In this document: positions 1 to 7,681 of the stretch, in pieces
Numbering within the stretch: the stretch's first letter is position 1
Layout: the number at the start of each line of letters is the position of its first letter
Source of the DNA: Paenibacillus sp. MBLB1832
Lineage (GTDB): Bacteria > Bacillota > Bacilli > Paenibacillales > NBRC-103111
Direction of reading: 5' to 3'
Length of the DNA stretch: 64,000 nucleotides
Assembly (NCBI RefSeq): GCF_032271945.1
Contig: NZ_CP130319.1
Location: forward strand, 4,421,001-4,485,000
Notes under the pieces: model-generated
What the model was told of the DNA's origin: nothing
The model's input: only the letters and a program-made list of their open reading frames with translations
Databases searched by the model: none
Program-made: the position numbers and the translations under genes

Positions 1-118
1 GAACAGACTGTACCATCTTTCTAGCCAAGAAACGTGAACTCGGCGAAATGCTGCCAACTTGTTTGGGATTGTTCATAAATTTCTTTAAAAAAAGCATGAA
101 ATTAGCTTGTGTCATCAT
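1..118 (-). CDS. SAM-dependent methyltransferase, N-terminal fragment
   Basis: Only the first 39 codons are in the window; the gene continues past base 1. It starts at an ATG-ATG pair directly behind a TAAGGGGGA ribosome site, which overlaps the stop of the DedA gene 9 bases upstream, so the two form an operon. The visible peptide has a KKFMNNPKQVGSISPSSRFLA stretch. That pattern precedes the SAM-binding motif in phospholipid N-methyltransferase / rRNA-adenine-dimethylase-like enzymes. The methyltransferase fold itself lies outside the window, so the assignment rests on the N-terminal signature alone. Confidence 0.6.
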   Translation of the reverse strand, partial: MMTQANFMLFLKKFMNNPKQVGSISPSSRFLARKMVQSV

Positions 119-127
119 AATTCCCCC

Positions 128-749
128 TTAACCGTTATTTTTTTCAATTCTTGAATGACTCATACTTGACTGTCCATTCCCATAGATTGCTACAAGATTT
201 TTGACCAAGCAGAAGAAGAAATAAGTAGTGAAGAGTCCAATCATCATCGACTCCACATCAACAAAAGAGGGAACATGCAACCAATGATTGCCAAGTAATA
301 AACCAACGGTAAAATAAACCGATGTCCACACAAATGCGCTAGTATACGAAAGCAAGGCGAATTTACGGTAGGATACACGATTGATTCCTGACAAGACAGG
401 AATGAAGTAACGAACTACAGGCAAAAGATAAGCTAAGCAAATCGCTATTGATCCGTATTTGTGAAACAGCTCTTCCGCTTTGCTCAAATAACGGTTCTTT
501 CGAAACCTGGAAGTGAATCTCTTCCCGAATAGACTCCCCAGGATATAGCCCATAGTAACCGCACATAATAATCCACACAGTAAAAACAAGTAGACCAACC
601 ACGGATTTAAATCGGTATTCGCAATCAGGATTGCCCCTGCTAGAATGGTGACTTCATTCGGAATTGGAAACCCGAATGGCCCAAAACAGAATGCGCAGAA
701 AAAATATATACCCATAATCATGGACAAGTTGTAGGATTGTTTCGTTCAT
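128..749 (-). CDS. DedA family membrane protein (apparent frameshift)
   Basis: DedA/SNARE-associated proteins are small membrane proteins linked to undecaprenyl-phosphate or phospholipid flipping. The main frame shows FGFPIPNEVTILAGA, several hydrophobic spans and the conserved PVVRYFIPVLSG re-entrant segment, and ends at 128. Its only in-frame starts (TTG 727, ATG 721) lack a ribosome site and cut off the usual N-terminus. A well-placed GGGAGG (757-762) precedes ATG 749, whose frame reads MNETILQLVHDYGYIFF, a typical DedA N-terminus, but then runs out of register. Removing one base from the A6/T6 run at 699-704 joins the two frames. The gene is therefore probably full length with a one-base homopolymer slip, real or technical. 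Confidence 0.75.
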
Positions 750-889
750 GATTTAACCTCCCATTCGTTGATGAAATAATCATAAACAAAGTTTCTGAGG
801 AATATAGGTGGATAAATCTAAAGAATATCTGAAGATGCATAGTTATCACCTGAACGAGAAAATTGATGACTCAGCCTGGGGTATAAAAT

Positions 890-919
890 GAAAAAAAACC
901 TACGCATACTCGTAGGTTT
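890..919 (-). terminator. Rho-independent terminator of the SDR-arsR operon
   Basis: A 9-bp perfect stem (AAACCTACG / CGTAGGTTT) with a 6-base loop is followed on the minus strand by a run of eight T. It lies about 20 bases after the arsR stop codon. Confidence 0.8.
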
Positions 920-938
920 CTCCATGCTTTCAGTTAAA

Positions 939-1241
939 TTATAGACATTCATTCTCGACAATCCCAATAAGTTCTTTTAATTGTTCAACACTTTGCTCCA
1001 AGGACAGAGAATAGTAGCGCTGCGTACCTTTCTGCTCTATGAGTACTAGCTTGTTATCACGCAGTATTTTAAGATGGTGGGAAATAGCTGGCCTAGAAAG
1101 TCGTGATTGCTCCGCAATATCATTGACACTTAAGGATTCATTTGCTGCTAATTGCATAATGATATCTTGTCTGGCAGGATCACTGAGCGCCTGGAAAAGA
1201 GGGATACATGATCTGAATACATCGATTGCTGTCTGGGTCAT
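939..1241 (-). CDS. ArsR family winged-helix repressor
   Basis: This 100-residue protein is almost entirely an ArsR-type winged helix. It contains LFQALSDPARQDIIMQL, the recognition helix SRPAISHHLKIL and the wing EQKGTQRYYSL. It lacks the Cys/His metal-site residues of SmtB/CadC, so it is probably not a metal sensor and resembles the SdpR-like autorepressors. The gene begins 23 bases after the SDR gene on the same strand behind a GGAAG site, so the two are co-transcribed. A long palindrome over the operon start site (2064-2105) is its likely operator. Confidence 0.85.
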   Translation of the reverse strand: MTQTAIDVFRSCIPLFQALSDPARQDIIMQLAANESLSVNDIAEQSRLSRPAISHHLKILRDNKLVLIEQKGTQRYYSLSLEQSVEQLKELIGIVENECL

Positions 1242-1264
1242 AGGTCACTTCCTACTTCCTATAA

Positions 1265-2029
1265 TTATTTCTCTCCTGCCACATATTTTGCAATTTTCGC
1301 GGCTACACTTCTAGGGAGGAACTTTGAACCAAGCGCTCCTGCCTTGTTTAGAGCACCCGTAATAACCACTCGTTTTCCTTTCAACATCGCCTCGTACCCT
1401 TCCTTAGCGACTACATCGGAAGCCATGGCATTGCTGAACATTTTCGTGCTTTCAACACTGGCTACAGCACCAAAATTGGTTTTAGTTGCTCCAGGACACA
1501 ACGTTGTCACAGTAATATTTGTATGGGCTAATTCTTCAACAAGAGCTTCTGAGAATGACAAGACAAAAGCTTTGGTTGCATAATAAATGGCCATGAGAGG
1601 ACCGGGTTGGAATGCCGCTGTACTGGCAACATTCATAATTTTACCATGGTTTCTATGTTTCATGCCCTTCAGAAAGTAGTAGGTAAGCTCTGTAAGAGCG
1701 GTTACGTTTAATTGAATCATATTTACTTGTTTTTGAATATCCAATTCGTCAAATTTCCCCATTAAACCGAAACCAGCATTATTAACAAGTACATCCACTG
1801 TAATATTTCTTTGTTGGACAAATTCAAATACTTCTTTAGCGGCTCCTGGCTCACTCAAATCTTTAGGCAGGATAGTAACATTAACATCCTTCCAAGTTTG
1901 CTTGATTTCCTCAAGGTTCTTTTCATTTCTCGCCACAAGTACAAGATCATATCCATCTTTTGCAAATAATTGTACGAATTCACTCCCTAGTCCACTCGTA
2001 GCTCCTGTGATTAACACTGTTTTTGTCAT
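1265..2029 (-). CDS. SDR family NAD(P)-dependent oxidoreductase
   Basis: Classical short-chain dehydrogenase of about 254 residues. It has the Rossmann motif TGATSGLG near the N-terminus, the NNAG motif, the catalytic Ser region VASTAAF and the YxxxK motif (YYATK). The substrate cannot be told from sequence; the family (DltE/COG0300-like) reduces carbonyls or oxidises alcohols. The start was set at ATG 2029 (MTKTVLITG) because an ACTGGAGG site sits just before it; an upstream ATG has no ribosome site. It is the first gene of a two-gene operon with the arsR regulator, which suggests expression on demand for an unknown ligand. Confidence 0.85.
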   Translation of the reverse strand: MTKTVLITGATSGLGSEFVQLFAKDGYDLVLVARNEKNLEEIKQTWKDVNVTILPKDLSEPGAAKEVFEFVQQRNITVDVLVNNAGFGLMGKFDELDIQKQVNMIQLNVTALTELTYYFLKGMKHRNHGKIMNVASTAAFQPGPLMAIYYATKAFVLSFSEALVEELAHTNITVTTLCPGATKTNFGAVASVESTKMFSNAMASDVVAKEGYEAMLKGKRVVITGALNKAGALGSKFLPRSVAAKIAKYVAGEK

Positions 2030-2063
2030 TTGTAACGCCTCCAGTTTATATATGATCTTCAAG

Positions 2064-2105
2064 TATATGTTTATTAGTTTAAATACTTAAACATTTGAAC
2101 ATATA
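2064..2105 (-). promoter_or_regulatory. Palindromic operator for the SDR-arsR operon
   Basis: Two nested inverted repeats share exactly the same centre (between 2084 and 2085). The outer pair is TATATGTT (2064-2071) and AACATATA (2098-2105). The inner pair is GTTTAA (2077-2082) and TTAAAC (2087-2092). The element lies directly downstream of the -10 box and ahead of the SDR start codon, where an ArsR-type repressor would block transcription. Binding by the adjacent ArsR protein is inferred. Confidence 0.65.
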
Positions 2106-2106
2106 A

Positions 2107-2135
2107 AACATACCCCATTATATTATGAATGTCAA
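2107..2135 (-). promoter_or_regulatory. Sigma-A-type promoter of the SDR-arsR operon
   Basis: On the minus strand a perfect -35 box TTGACA (2135-2130) is followed after 17 bases by TATGTT (2112-2107). The palindromic operator begins immediately after the -10 box, and the SDR start codon lies about 78 bases downstream. Confidence 0.65.
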
Positions 2136-2221
2136 GACAAACAACTATGCATGGGATTAATTTTCAAAGGCTTCATGCTCAACGAATAGCGAATGGTCAA
2201 ACATCTTCTTGTTTATCGATA

Positions 2222-2262
2222 CAAAAAAAAGCCAACCCTCCGAATTTCCAGAAGGTTGGCCT
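2222..2262 (-). terminator. Rho-independent terminator after mdh
   Basis: A GCCAACC/GGTTGGC stem is followed on the minus strand by a run of eight T, about 16 bases after the mdh stop. It ends the citZ-icd-mdh transcript. Confidence 0.8.
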
Positions 2263-2277
2263 TTCCTCGTATATCGT

Positions 2278-3219
2278 TTACCCCGTTACCACTTTGATGA
2301 CGTTACGTACGGATTCCGCCGTTTTATCCAAAGCAGCTTTCTCCGTGTCCGTCAGTTCGATGTCCATAATTTTCTCGATGCCGTTCGCACCTAGAATCGT
2401 CAGAACACCCATGAACAGATTGTCATAACCGTACTCGCCTTCAAGCAGCGCTATCGTTGGGATAATACGTTTTTTGTCTTTCAAAATTGCTTCCGTCATT
2501 TGAACCAGTGACGCTGCTGGAGCATAATAGGCACTGCCATTGCCGAGCAAGTTCACGATTTCACCGCCGCCTGTGCGTGTGCGTTGGACAATCGCTTCAA
2601 TCCGATCTGCTGGGATCAGCTTCTCGATTGGAACGCCGCCCGCATACGTGTAGCGTACGAGTGGAACCATGTCATCGCCGTGACCGCCGATCACGACACC
2701 TTTGACATCTTCAACAGACACGTTCAATTCTTGCGAGATGAACGTTAAGTAACGAGCTGTATCTAGAACGCCAGATTGACCAATTACACGATGCTTAGGG
2801 AAACCAAGCGCTTGATACGCGACGTACGTCATGGCGTCAACAGGATTACTCAAGATGATCACGATGGCATCTGGAGCAACTTCCTTGACGTTCTCACATA
2901 CGGACTTCACGATCCCCGCATTCGTATTCACTAAGTCATCGCGGCTCATCCCAGGCTTACGAGCGATACCTGCTGTGATTATCACGATGTCGGACCCTAC
3001 CGCATCCGCATAATTGGATGTCCCCGTGATCTGAGCGTCGTAGCCTTGGACCGGACCGGCTTCTAGCATATCGAGCGCTTTCCCTTTCGTAGGGTTCTCC
3101 AATTGTGGGATGTCGAGCAGAACAATGTCACCAAGTTCTTTTTGTGCTAGCATTAGCGCTGTTGTTGCGCCAGTAAACCCAGCACCAACAACCGTAATTT
3201 TATTTCGACGAATAGCCAT
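2278..3219 (-). CDS. mdh: Malate dehydrogenase
   Basis: Oxidises malate to oxaloacetate with NAD in the TCA cycle. The 313-residue protein is of the LDH-like MDH class. It has the N-terminal dinucleotide fold ([14 protein letters not shown]), the substrate-loop region [11 protein letters not shown] and the active-site histidine in [12 protein letters not shown]. The start at 3219 (MAIRRNK) follows a perfect AGGAGG; the open frame continues upstream but without a ribosome site. It is the last gene of citZ-icd-mdh, 55 bases after icd, the same order as in Bacillus subtilis. Confidence 0.97.
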   Translation of the reverse strand: MAIRRNKITVVGAGFTGATTALMLAQKELGDIVLLDIPQLENPTKGKALDMLEAGPVQGYDAQITGTSNYADAVGSDIVIITAGIARKPGMSRDDLVNTNAGIVKSVCENVKEVAPDAIVIILSNPVDAMTYVAYQALGFPKHRVIGQSGVLDTARYLTFISQELNVSVEDVKGVVIGGHGDDMVPLVRYTYAGGVPIEKLIPADRIEAIVQRTRTGGGEIVNLLGNGSAYYAPAASLVQMTEAILKDKKRIIPTIALLEGEYGYDNLFMGVLTILGANGIEKIMDIELTDTEKAALDKTAESVRNVIKVVTG

Positions 3220-3274
3220 TAAGAAAGACCTCCTATACGAGTTATAGTCTTTTCTTACAAACACTTACGTCAAA

Positions 3275-4573
3275 TTATGCCATGTTTTTGATGATTTCAT
3301 TCGCAAACTCGGAGCACTTGATTTCTTTAGCGCCTTCCATTAGACGAGCGAAGTCATACGTTACTGTTTTGTTGTTGATGGATGTTTCCAAGCCTTTGTA
3401 GATCAGCTCAGCCGCTTCCAACCAGCCAAGGTGCTCAAGCAACATAACGCCGGAAAGGATAACGGAACCTGGGTTTACAACGTCAAGACCAGCATATTTA
3501 GGAGCTGTACCGTGTGTTGCTTCGAAGATTGCGTGACCAGTCACGTAGTTGATGTTCGCTCCTGGTGCGATACCAATTCCGCCAACTTGTGCTGCTAGTG
3601 CATCAGACAGGTAGTCACCGTTCAGGTTCAAGGTTGCGATAACGTCGAAATCAGTAGGACGCGTCAATACTTGTTGAAGCGCGATGTCAGCAATCGCATC
3701 TTTTACGATGATTTTGCCAGCAGCTTCAGCATCTTTTTGAGCTTTGTTTGCTGCTTCAGCGCCTTGCTCTTCTTTGATGCGGTCGTATTGTGCCCATGTG
3801 AATGTTTTGTCGCCGAACTCAGCTTCAGCAAGCGCATAACCCCAGTTTTTGAACGCGCCTTCTGTGAACTTCATGATGTTACCTTTGTGTACCAATGTAA
3901 CTGTTTTACGGCCATGTTTGATCGCGTACTCGATTGCCGCGCGAACCAAACGCTCAGTACCCTCGGAAGATACTGGTTTAACACCGATACCTGAAGTTTC
4001 AGGGAAACGAATTTTCTTAACGCCCATTTCATTTTGCAAGAAGGAAAGAACTTTCTTAACTGCATCAGAACCAGCTTCCCACTCGATACCAGCGTAGATG
4101 TCCTCTGTGTTTTCACGGAAAATAACCATGTCAACTAGCTCAGGACGTTTAACTGGGGATGGAACACCGTTGAAGTAACGAACTGGACGGGAACATACAT
4201 ACAGATCAAGCTCTTGACGAAGCGCAACGTTCAGGGAACGAATACCACCGCCGATTGGCGTTGTAAGAGGTCCTTTGATGGACACGATGTATTCGCGCAT
4301 TGCCGTTAGTGTATCGTTTGGCAGCCAGTTGTTGAATTTGTTGAATGCTTTCTCACCAGCAAATACTTCGTACCAAGCGATTTTTTTCTCGCCTTTGTAT
4401 GCTTTCTCAACAGCCGCATCCAATACGCGTACGGAAGCAGCCCAGATGTCAGGACCTGTACCGTCTCCTTCGATGTAAGGGATGATCGGGTTGTTAGGTA
4501 CTTGAAGTACACCGTTCTCGATCGTGATTTTTTGACCTTCTGTTGGAAGTTCGTAAGTTTCGAATTGTGGCAT
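3275..4573 (-). CDS. icd: NADP-dependent isocitrate dehydrogenase
   Basis: Converts isocitrate to 2-oxoglutarate with NADPH production. At 432 residues it matches the bacterial dimeric NADP enzyme. It shows the metal/substrate motifs [12 protein letters not shown] and [13 protein letters not shown], the [11 protein letters not shown] region, and the C-terminal [11 protein letters not shown] segment that binds NADP. The start follows an AGGAGG site. It lies between citZ and mdh; the 144-base gap to citZ holds a long hairpin (4642-4693). Confidence 0.97.
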   Translation of the reverse strand: MPQFETYELPTEGQKITIENGVLQVPNNPIIPYIEGDGTGPDIWAASVRVLDAAVEKAYKGEKKIAWYEVFAGEKAFNKFNNWLPNDTLTAMREYIVSIKGPLTTPIGGGIRSLNVALRQELDLYVCSRPVRYFNGVPSPVKRPELVDMVIFRENTEDIYAGIEWEAGSDAVKKVLSFLQNEMGVKKIRFPETSGIGVKPVSSEGTERLVRAAIEYAIKHGRKTVTLVHKGNIMKFTEGAFKNWGYALAEAEFGDKTFTWAQYDRIKEEQGAEAANKAQKDAEAAGKIIVKDAIADIALQQVLTRPTDFDVIATLNLNGDYLSDALAAQVGGIGIAPGANINYVTGHAIFEATHGTAPKYAGLDVVNPGSVILSGVMLLEHLGWLEAAELIYKGLETSINNKTVTYDFARLMEGAKEIKCSEFANEIIKNMA

Positions 4574-4641
4574 GATTAGTTCCTCCTCTAATGTGTTAAA
4601 ACTGATCTATTTTCCTATGTAATAGGCACACAAAAAGCGAC

Positions 4642-4693
4642 GGGAGTTCAGTACTCCCCCAGAGAATCTGGGGCTGGGTACCGAACTGCCCGC
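4642..4693 (-). other. Long intercistronic hairpin between citZ and icd
   Basis: An outer arm AGTTCAGTAC / GTACCGAACT (9 of 10 positions pair) surrounds an inner CCCCAG / CTGGGG stem with a 5-base loop. No T-run follows on the minus strand, so a simple terminator is unlikely. It could be an RNA-processing or stabilising element, or an attenuator setting the citZ to icd ratio. Confidence 0.55.
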
Positions 4694-4717
4694 ACCTTGA
4701 GTTTGAAACATTAGCAA

Positions 4718-5830
4718 TTAGCGCTGGCTAATTGGAATATATTTTTGGTTAACAGGACCTGTGTACTCAGCGCGCGGACGGATCAAGCGGTTGTTCTCGT
4801 ACTGCTCCAAGATGTGAGCAGCCCAACCAGAGGTACGGCTGATCGCAAAAATCGGCGTGAACAAGTCGCGTGGGATTTCCAACGTAGTGTATACGGATGC
4901 CGAGTAGAAGTCAACGTTTGGTTTCAAACCTTTAAGACCTGTTACCAACTCGTCAGCTTTAATGGACATTTCGTACCATTTCAAATTGCCTGTCAATTTA
5001 CCAAGCTCATAAGACATTTTTTGCAAGTGCTTCGCACGTGGATCGCCGTTTTTGTATACGCGGTGTCCGAAGCCCATGATTTTGTCTTTGCGCTCTAGCT
5101 TGCCGTTGATGTAAGGAACAACGTTCTCAACAGTTCCGATTTCTTCCAACATAACCATAACCGCTTCGTTCGCACCACCGTGAAGAGGTCCTTTAAGCGT
5201 GCCGATTGCGGAAGTGATACCCGAATAAATATCTGTAAGCGTTGCAACAGTAACACGGGCTGCGAATGTAGAAGCATTCAACTCGTGGTCAGCATGCAGA
5301 ACAAGCGCTTTGTCTAATGCTTCGATAGCAACTTTATCTGGCTCTGCGCCAGTAAGTTGGAACAAGAAGTTAGCAGCTACGGACGAATATCCTGGGGAAG
5401 CAACTGGCTCTTTCCCTTCACGAATACGGGCGAATGCTGCGATAATGCCAGGGATTTGTGCTTGCAGCTTAATCGCTTTACGCACATTGGATTCCATGCT
5501 TGCATCGTTCGCTTCTTCATCATAAAGCGCAAGGGCAGAAACAGCTGTACGAAGCGCTGCCATGGAATTAACATCTTTCGGGAATGTACGAATAAGGTCG
5601 ATAACCGCATCAGGTACTTTACTGAATGTGTTTAGGTCGCTTTGCAATTTCTCAAGCTCAGCTTGTGTAGGCAATTTCCCGAACCAAAGCAAATAAATAA
5701 CTTCTTCAAATGTCGCATTTTCAGCGAGGTCATCAATATCAATCCCGCGATACGTAAGCACACCATCTACAATGGAGCTGATCGACGAGGTTGTGGCTAC
5801 AATTCCTTCTAAACCTTTGGTTGCAGACAT
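4718..5830 (-). CDS. citZ: Citrate synthase
   Basis: Condenses acetyl-CoA and oxaloacetate to citrate. The 370-residue protein is a typical short Gram-positive type. It keeps the catalytic region HADHELNAS, the GPLHGGANE stretch and FGHRVYKNGDPR. The start at 5830 follows AAGGAGA. It is the promoter-proximal gene of the TCA operon and is transcribed away from ppx across a 312-base gap. In Bacillus, citZ is repressed by CcpC and CcpA; no convincing copy of either site was found here. Confidence 0.97.
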   Translation of the reverse strand: MSATKGLEGIVATTSSISSIVDGVLTYRGIDIDDLAENATFEEVIYLLWFGKLPTQAELEKLQSDLNTFSKVPDAVIDLIRTFPKDVNSMAALRTAVSALALYDEEANDASMESNVRKAIKLQAQIPGIIAAFARIREGKEPVASPGYSSVAANFLFQLTGAEPDKVAIEALDKALVLHADHELNASTFAARVTVATLTDIYSGITSAIGTLKGPLHGGANEAVMVMLEEIGTVENVVPYINGKLERKDKIMGFGHRVYKNGDPRAKHLQKMSYELGKLTGNLKWYEMSIKADELVTGLKGLKPNVDFYSASVYTTLEIPRDLFTPIFAISRTSGWAAHILEQYENNRLIRPRAEYTGPVNQKYIPISQR

Positions 5831-5884
5831 GGGAATCTCTCCTTAGCTACTCTATTAGCAATTATTTCTGTTTTTCTTCTTTTA

Positions 5885-5913
5885 ATAATAAAGTATTTTA
5901 CTTGGTAAGTGAA
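5885..5913 (-). promoter_or_regulatory. Candidate promoter of citZ
   Basis: On the minus strand TTCACT (5913-5908), a 17-base spacer and TATTAT (5890-5885) lie about 55 bases before the citZ ATG. The rest of the 312-base citZ/ppx gap (5831-6142) is AT-rich near citZ and holds no gene or obvious stem-loop; it must also contain the ppx promoter, which I could not place. Confidence 0.4.
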
Positions 5914-6142
5914 TAAATGAGGTCATAGAACTTTATTTTCACTACCATAACTTTTCTTTTTGGCGGAATTTTCGCACCATGGGTACTGGTCGTCACCGAT
6001 TGCAGTCATCCCAACACACGATACAAGTTTTTGTTAAATCCACCGAATTATGCAGAAGCTGAGGAAAAATTTGTAGACCTCCATCGAGATTGATACAATG
6101 GAACCAATGAATTCCTGTACTTGGCTGGAAAGGAGAATTTAG

Positions 6143-7681
6143 ATGAGTCCTCTGACAACAAAGCTCGGCATCATAGATATCGGATCCAACTCCATCCGAC
6201 TGGTTATTTATGAAACCAATTCTCAAGGAGCCTATCGTGTCGTGTGCGAGCACAAAGATTCAGCGCGGCTTAGCGAGCGTATGGGTCCCGATCTCATTTT
6301 ACATAGCAAAGACATTCTTTCCATCCTCCCGATCCTGAACCACTATACAAGGCTGTGCAAAGTACATGAGGTTACAACGATTCGAACGGTTGCGACTGCT
6401 GCAGTTCGCAATGCCGCCAATACAGCGGACATCGTCCGTGTTCTTGAAGAGCAAACCGGGCTTCGCATTGAAGTACTAAGCGGTTATGAGGAAGCGCGAT
6501 ACGGGTATCTCGGCGTTATGAACGCCATCGATATACAGGACGCGATGATTATCGATATTGGCGGCGGCAGCACCGAGGTCTCGTTGGTGAAAGATCGGCA
6601 ATTGCTCCACAGCCACTCGTTCCCGTTTGGAGCCGTCAATACCACTCGCCAGTACATGCAAGGTGCGAATTTAACAGATCAGCAAATGTCCACCATTCGA
6701 GCAATGGTACAAGATGCCCTATCCGCTCATCCGTGGATCGCGGACTCGTCAGGTCTTCCCATGATTGGGCTCGGAGGCACCATTCGGACTCTTGGCAAAA
6801 TGAGCCGTAAGGGCAATAAATATCCGATCCAGCTTGCTCATAATTATGTGATGAAGCCCAGTGAGCTTCGCCATTTCCTTACTCTTTTATCTAGCATGCC
6901 TTTAGAAAAACGCAAGAAAATCGATGGGCTCGCCAAGGAGCGCGCGGACATTATCGTCCCTGGCTTGCTTATTTTGGAGACGATCTTTACCGCTGCGAAA
7001 GCTTCTTCCTGTATCATTAGCGGGTCAGGTTTACGTGATGGCCTCTTCTTCGAAACGATCAACCCAAAGCAACCCATTAAGTCAGATGTGCTGGAGGCCA
7101 GCCTACAGAATATATTAGCTCTCCATCCGAATGCTGCGCGCATGCACGTTCAGCATGTCGATGCATTTGCTTTGCAGCTATTTGACACCATTGCCGTTTC
7201 GAAGGAGCTTGATACACGCTGCCGAACCTATTTGCACACAGCGGCCCTCCTGCACCGTATTGGCGTTAGTGTGCATTACTACCAATACCTTAAACATACG
7301 CAGTATATGATGCAAGAAACGCATATAGACGGCCTTAGTCACCGTGAAATCGTCATTGCATCCCTCATTGCTACGTACAAAACAAAAAGCCGGACCGCGC
7401 AGCAGGTTATCCCTTACAAGGACCTGTTACTCGAATCCGACACGGCTTTAATCGTAAAATTAGGGACTCTCCTTAGCGTCGCGCGCGCCCTAGACATTAG
7501 CGAAACGCAGCCTGTGAAGGAGATTCGACTTCATTTCAAGGAATCCACATTGATGCTGCACATGATTTGTGAGTATGACCCGCAGCTAGAGCTGAGAGAG
7601 CTTTCTACGGTAACCAAAGATTTCGAGAAAACGTGGGATTTGAAACTGACTACTCCATCCAACGTTTTTTCCATGATGTAA
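6143..7681 (+). CDS. ppx: Exopolyphosphatase (Ppx/GppA family)
   Basis: Hydrolyses terminal phosphates from polyphosphate (some relatives act on pppGpp). The 512-residue protein has the actin-like ATPase-fold phosphate loops DIGSNSIRLVIYE near residue 10, IDIGGGSTEVSLV near 140 and GLGGTIRTLG near 212. A C-terminal HD-like helical domain (around 320-480) includes LHTAALLHRIG and LSHREI. The start follows AAGGAGA. It converges on ppk, overlaps it by 32 bases, and its apparent terminator lies inside ppk, so enzymes of opposite direction are physically interlocked. Confidence 0.93.
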   Translation: MSPLTTKLGIIDIGSNSIRLVIYETNSQGAYRVVCEHKDSARLSERMGPDLILHSKDILSILPILNHYTRLCKVHEVTTIRTVATAAVRNAANTADIVRVLEEQTGLRIEVLSGYEEARYGYLGVMNAIDIQDAMIIDIGGGSTEVSLVKDRQLLHSHSFPFGAVNTTRQYMQGANLTDQQMSTIRAMVQDALSAHPWIADSSGLPMIGLGGTIRTLGKMSRKGNKYPIQLAHNYVMKPSELRHFLTLLSSMPLEKRKKIDGLAKERADIIVPGLLILETIFTAAKASSCIISGSGLRDGLFFETINPKQPIKSDVLEASLQNILALHPNAARMHVQHVDAFALQLFDTIAVSKELDTRCRTYLHTAALLHRIGVSVHYYQYLKHTQYMMQETHIDGLSHREIVIASLIATYKTKSRTAQQVIPYKDLLLESDTALIVKLGTLLSVARALDISETQPVKEIRLHFKESTLMLHMICEYDPQLELRELSTVTKDFEKTWDLKLTTPSNVFSMM

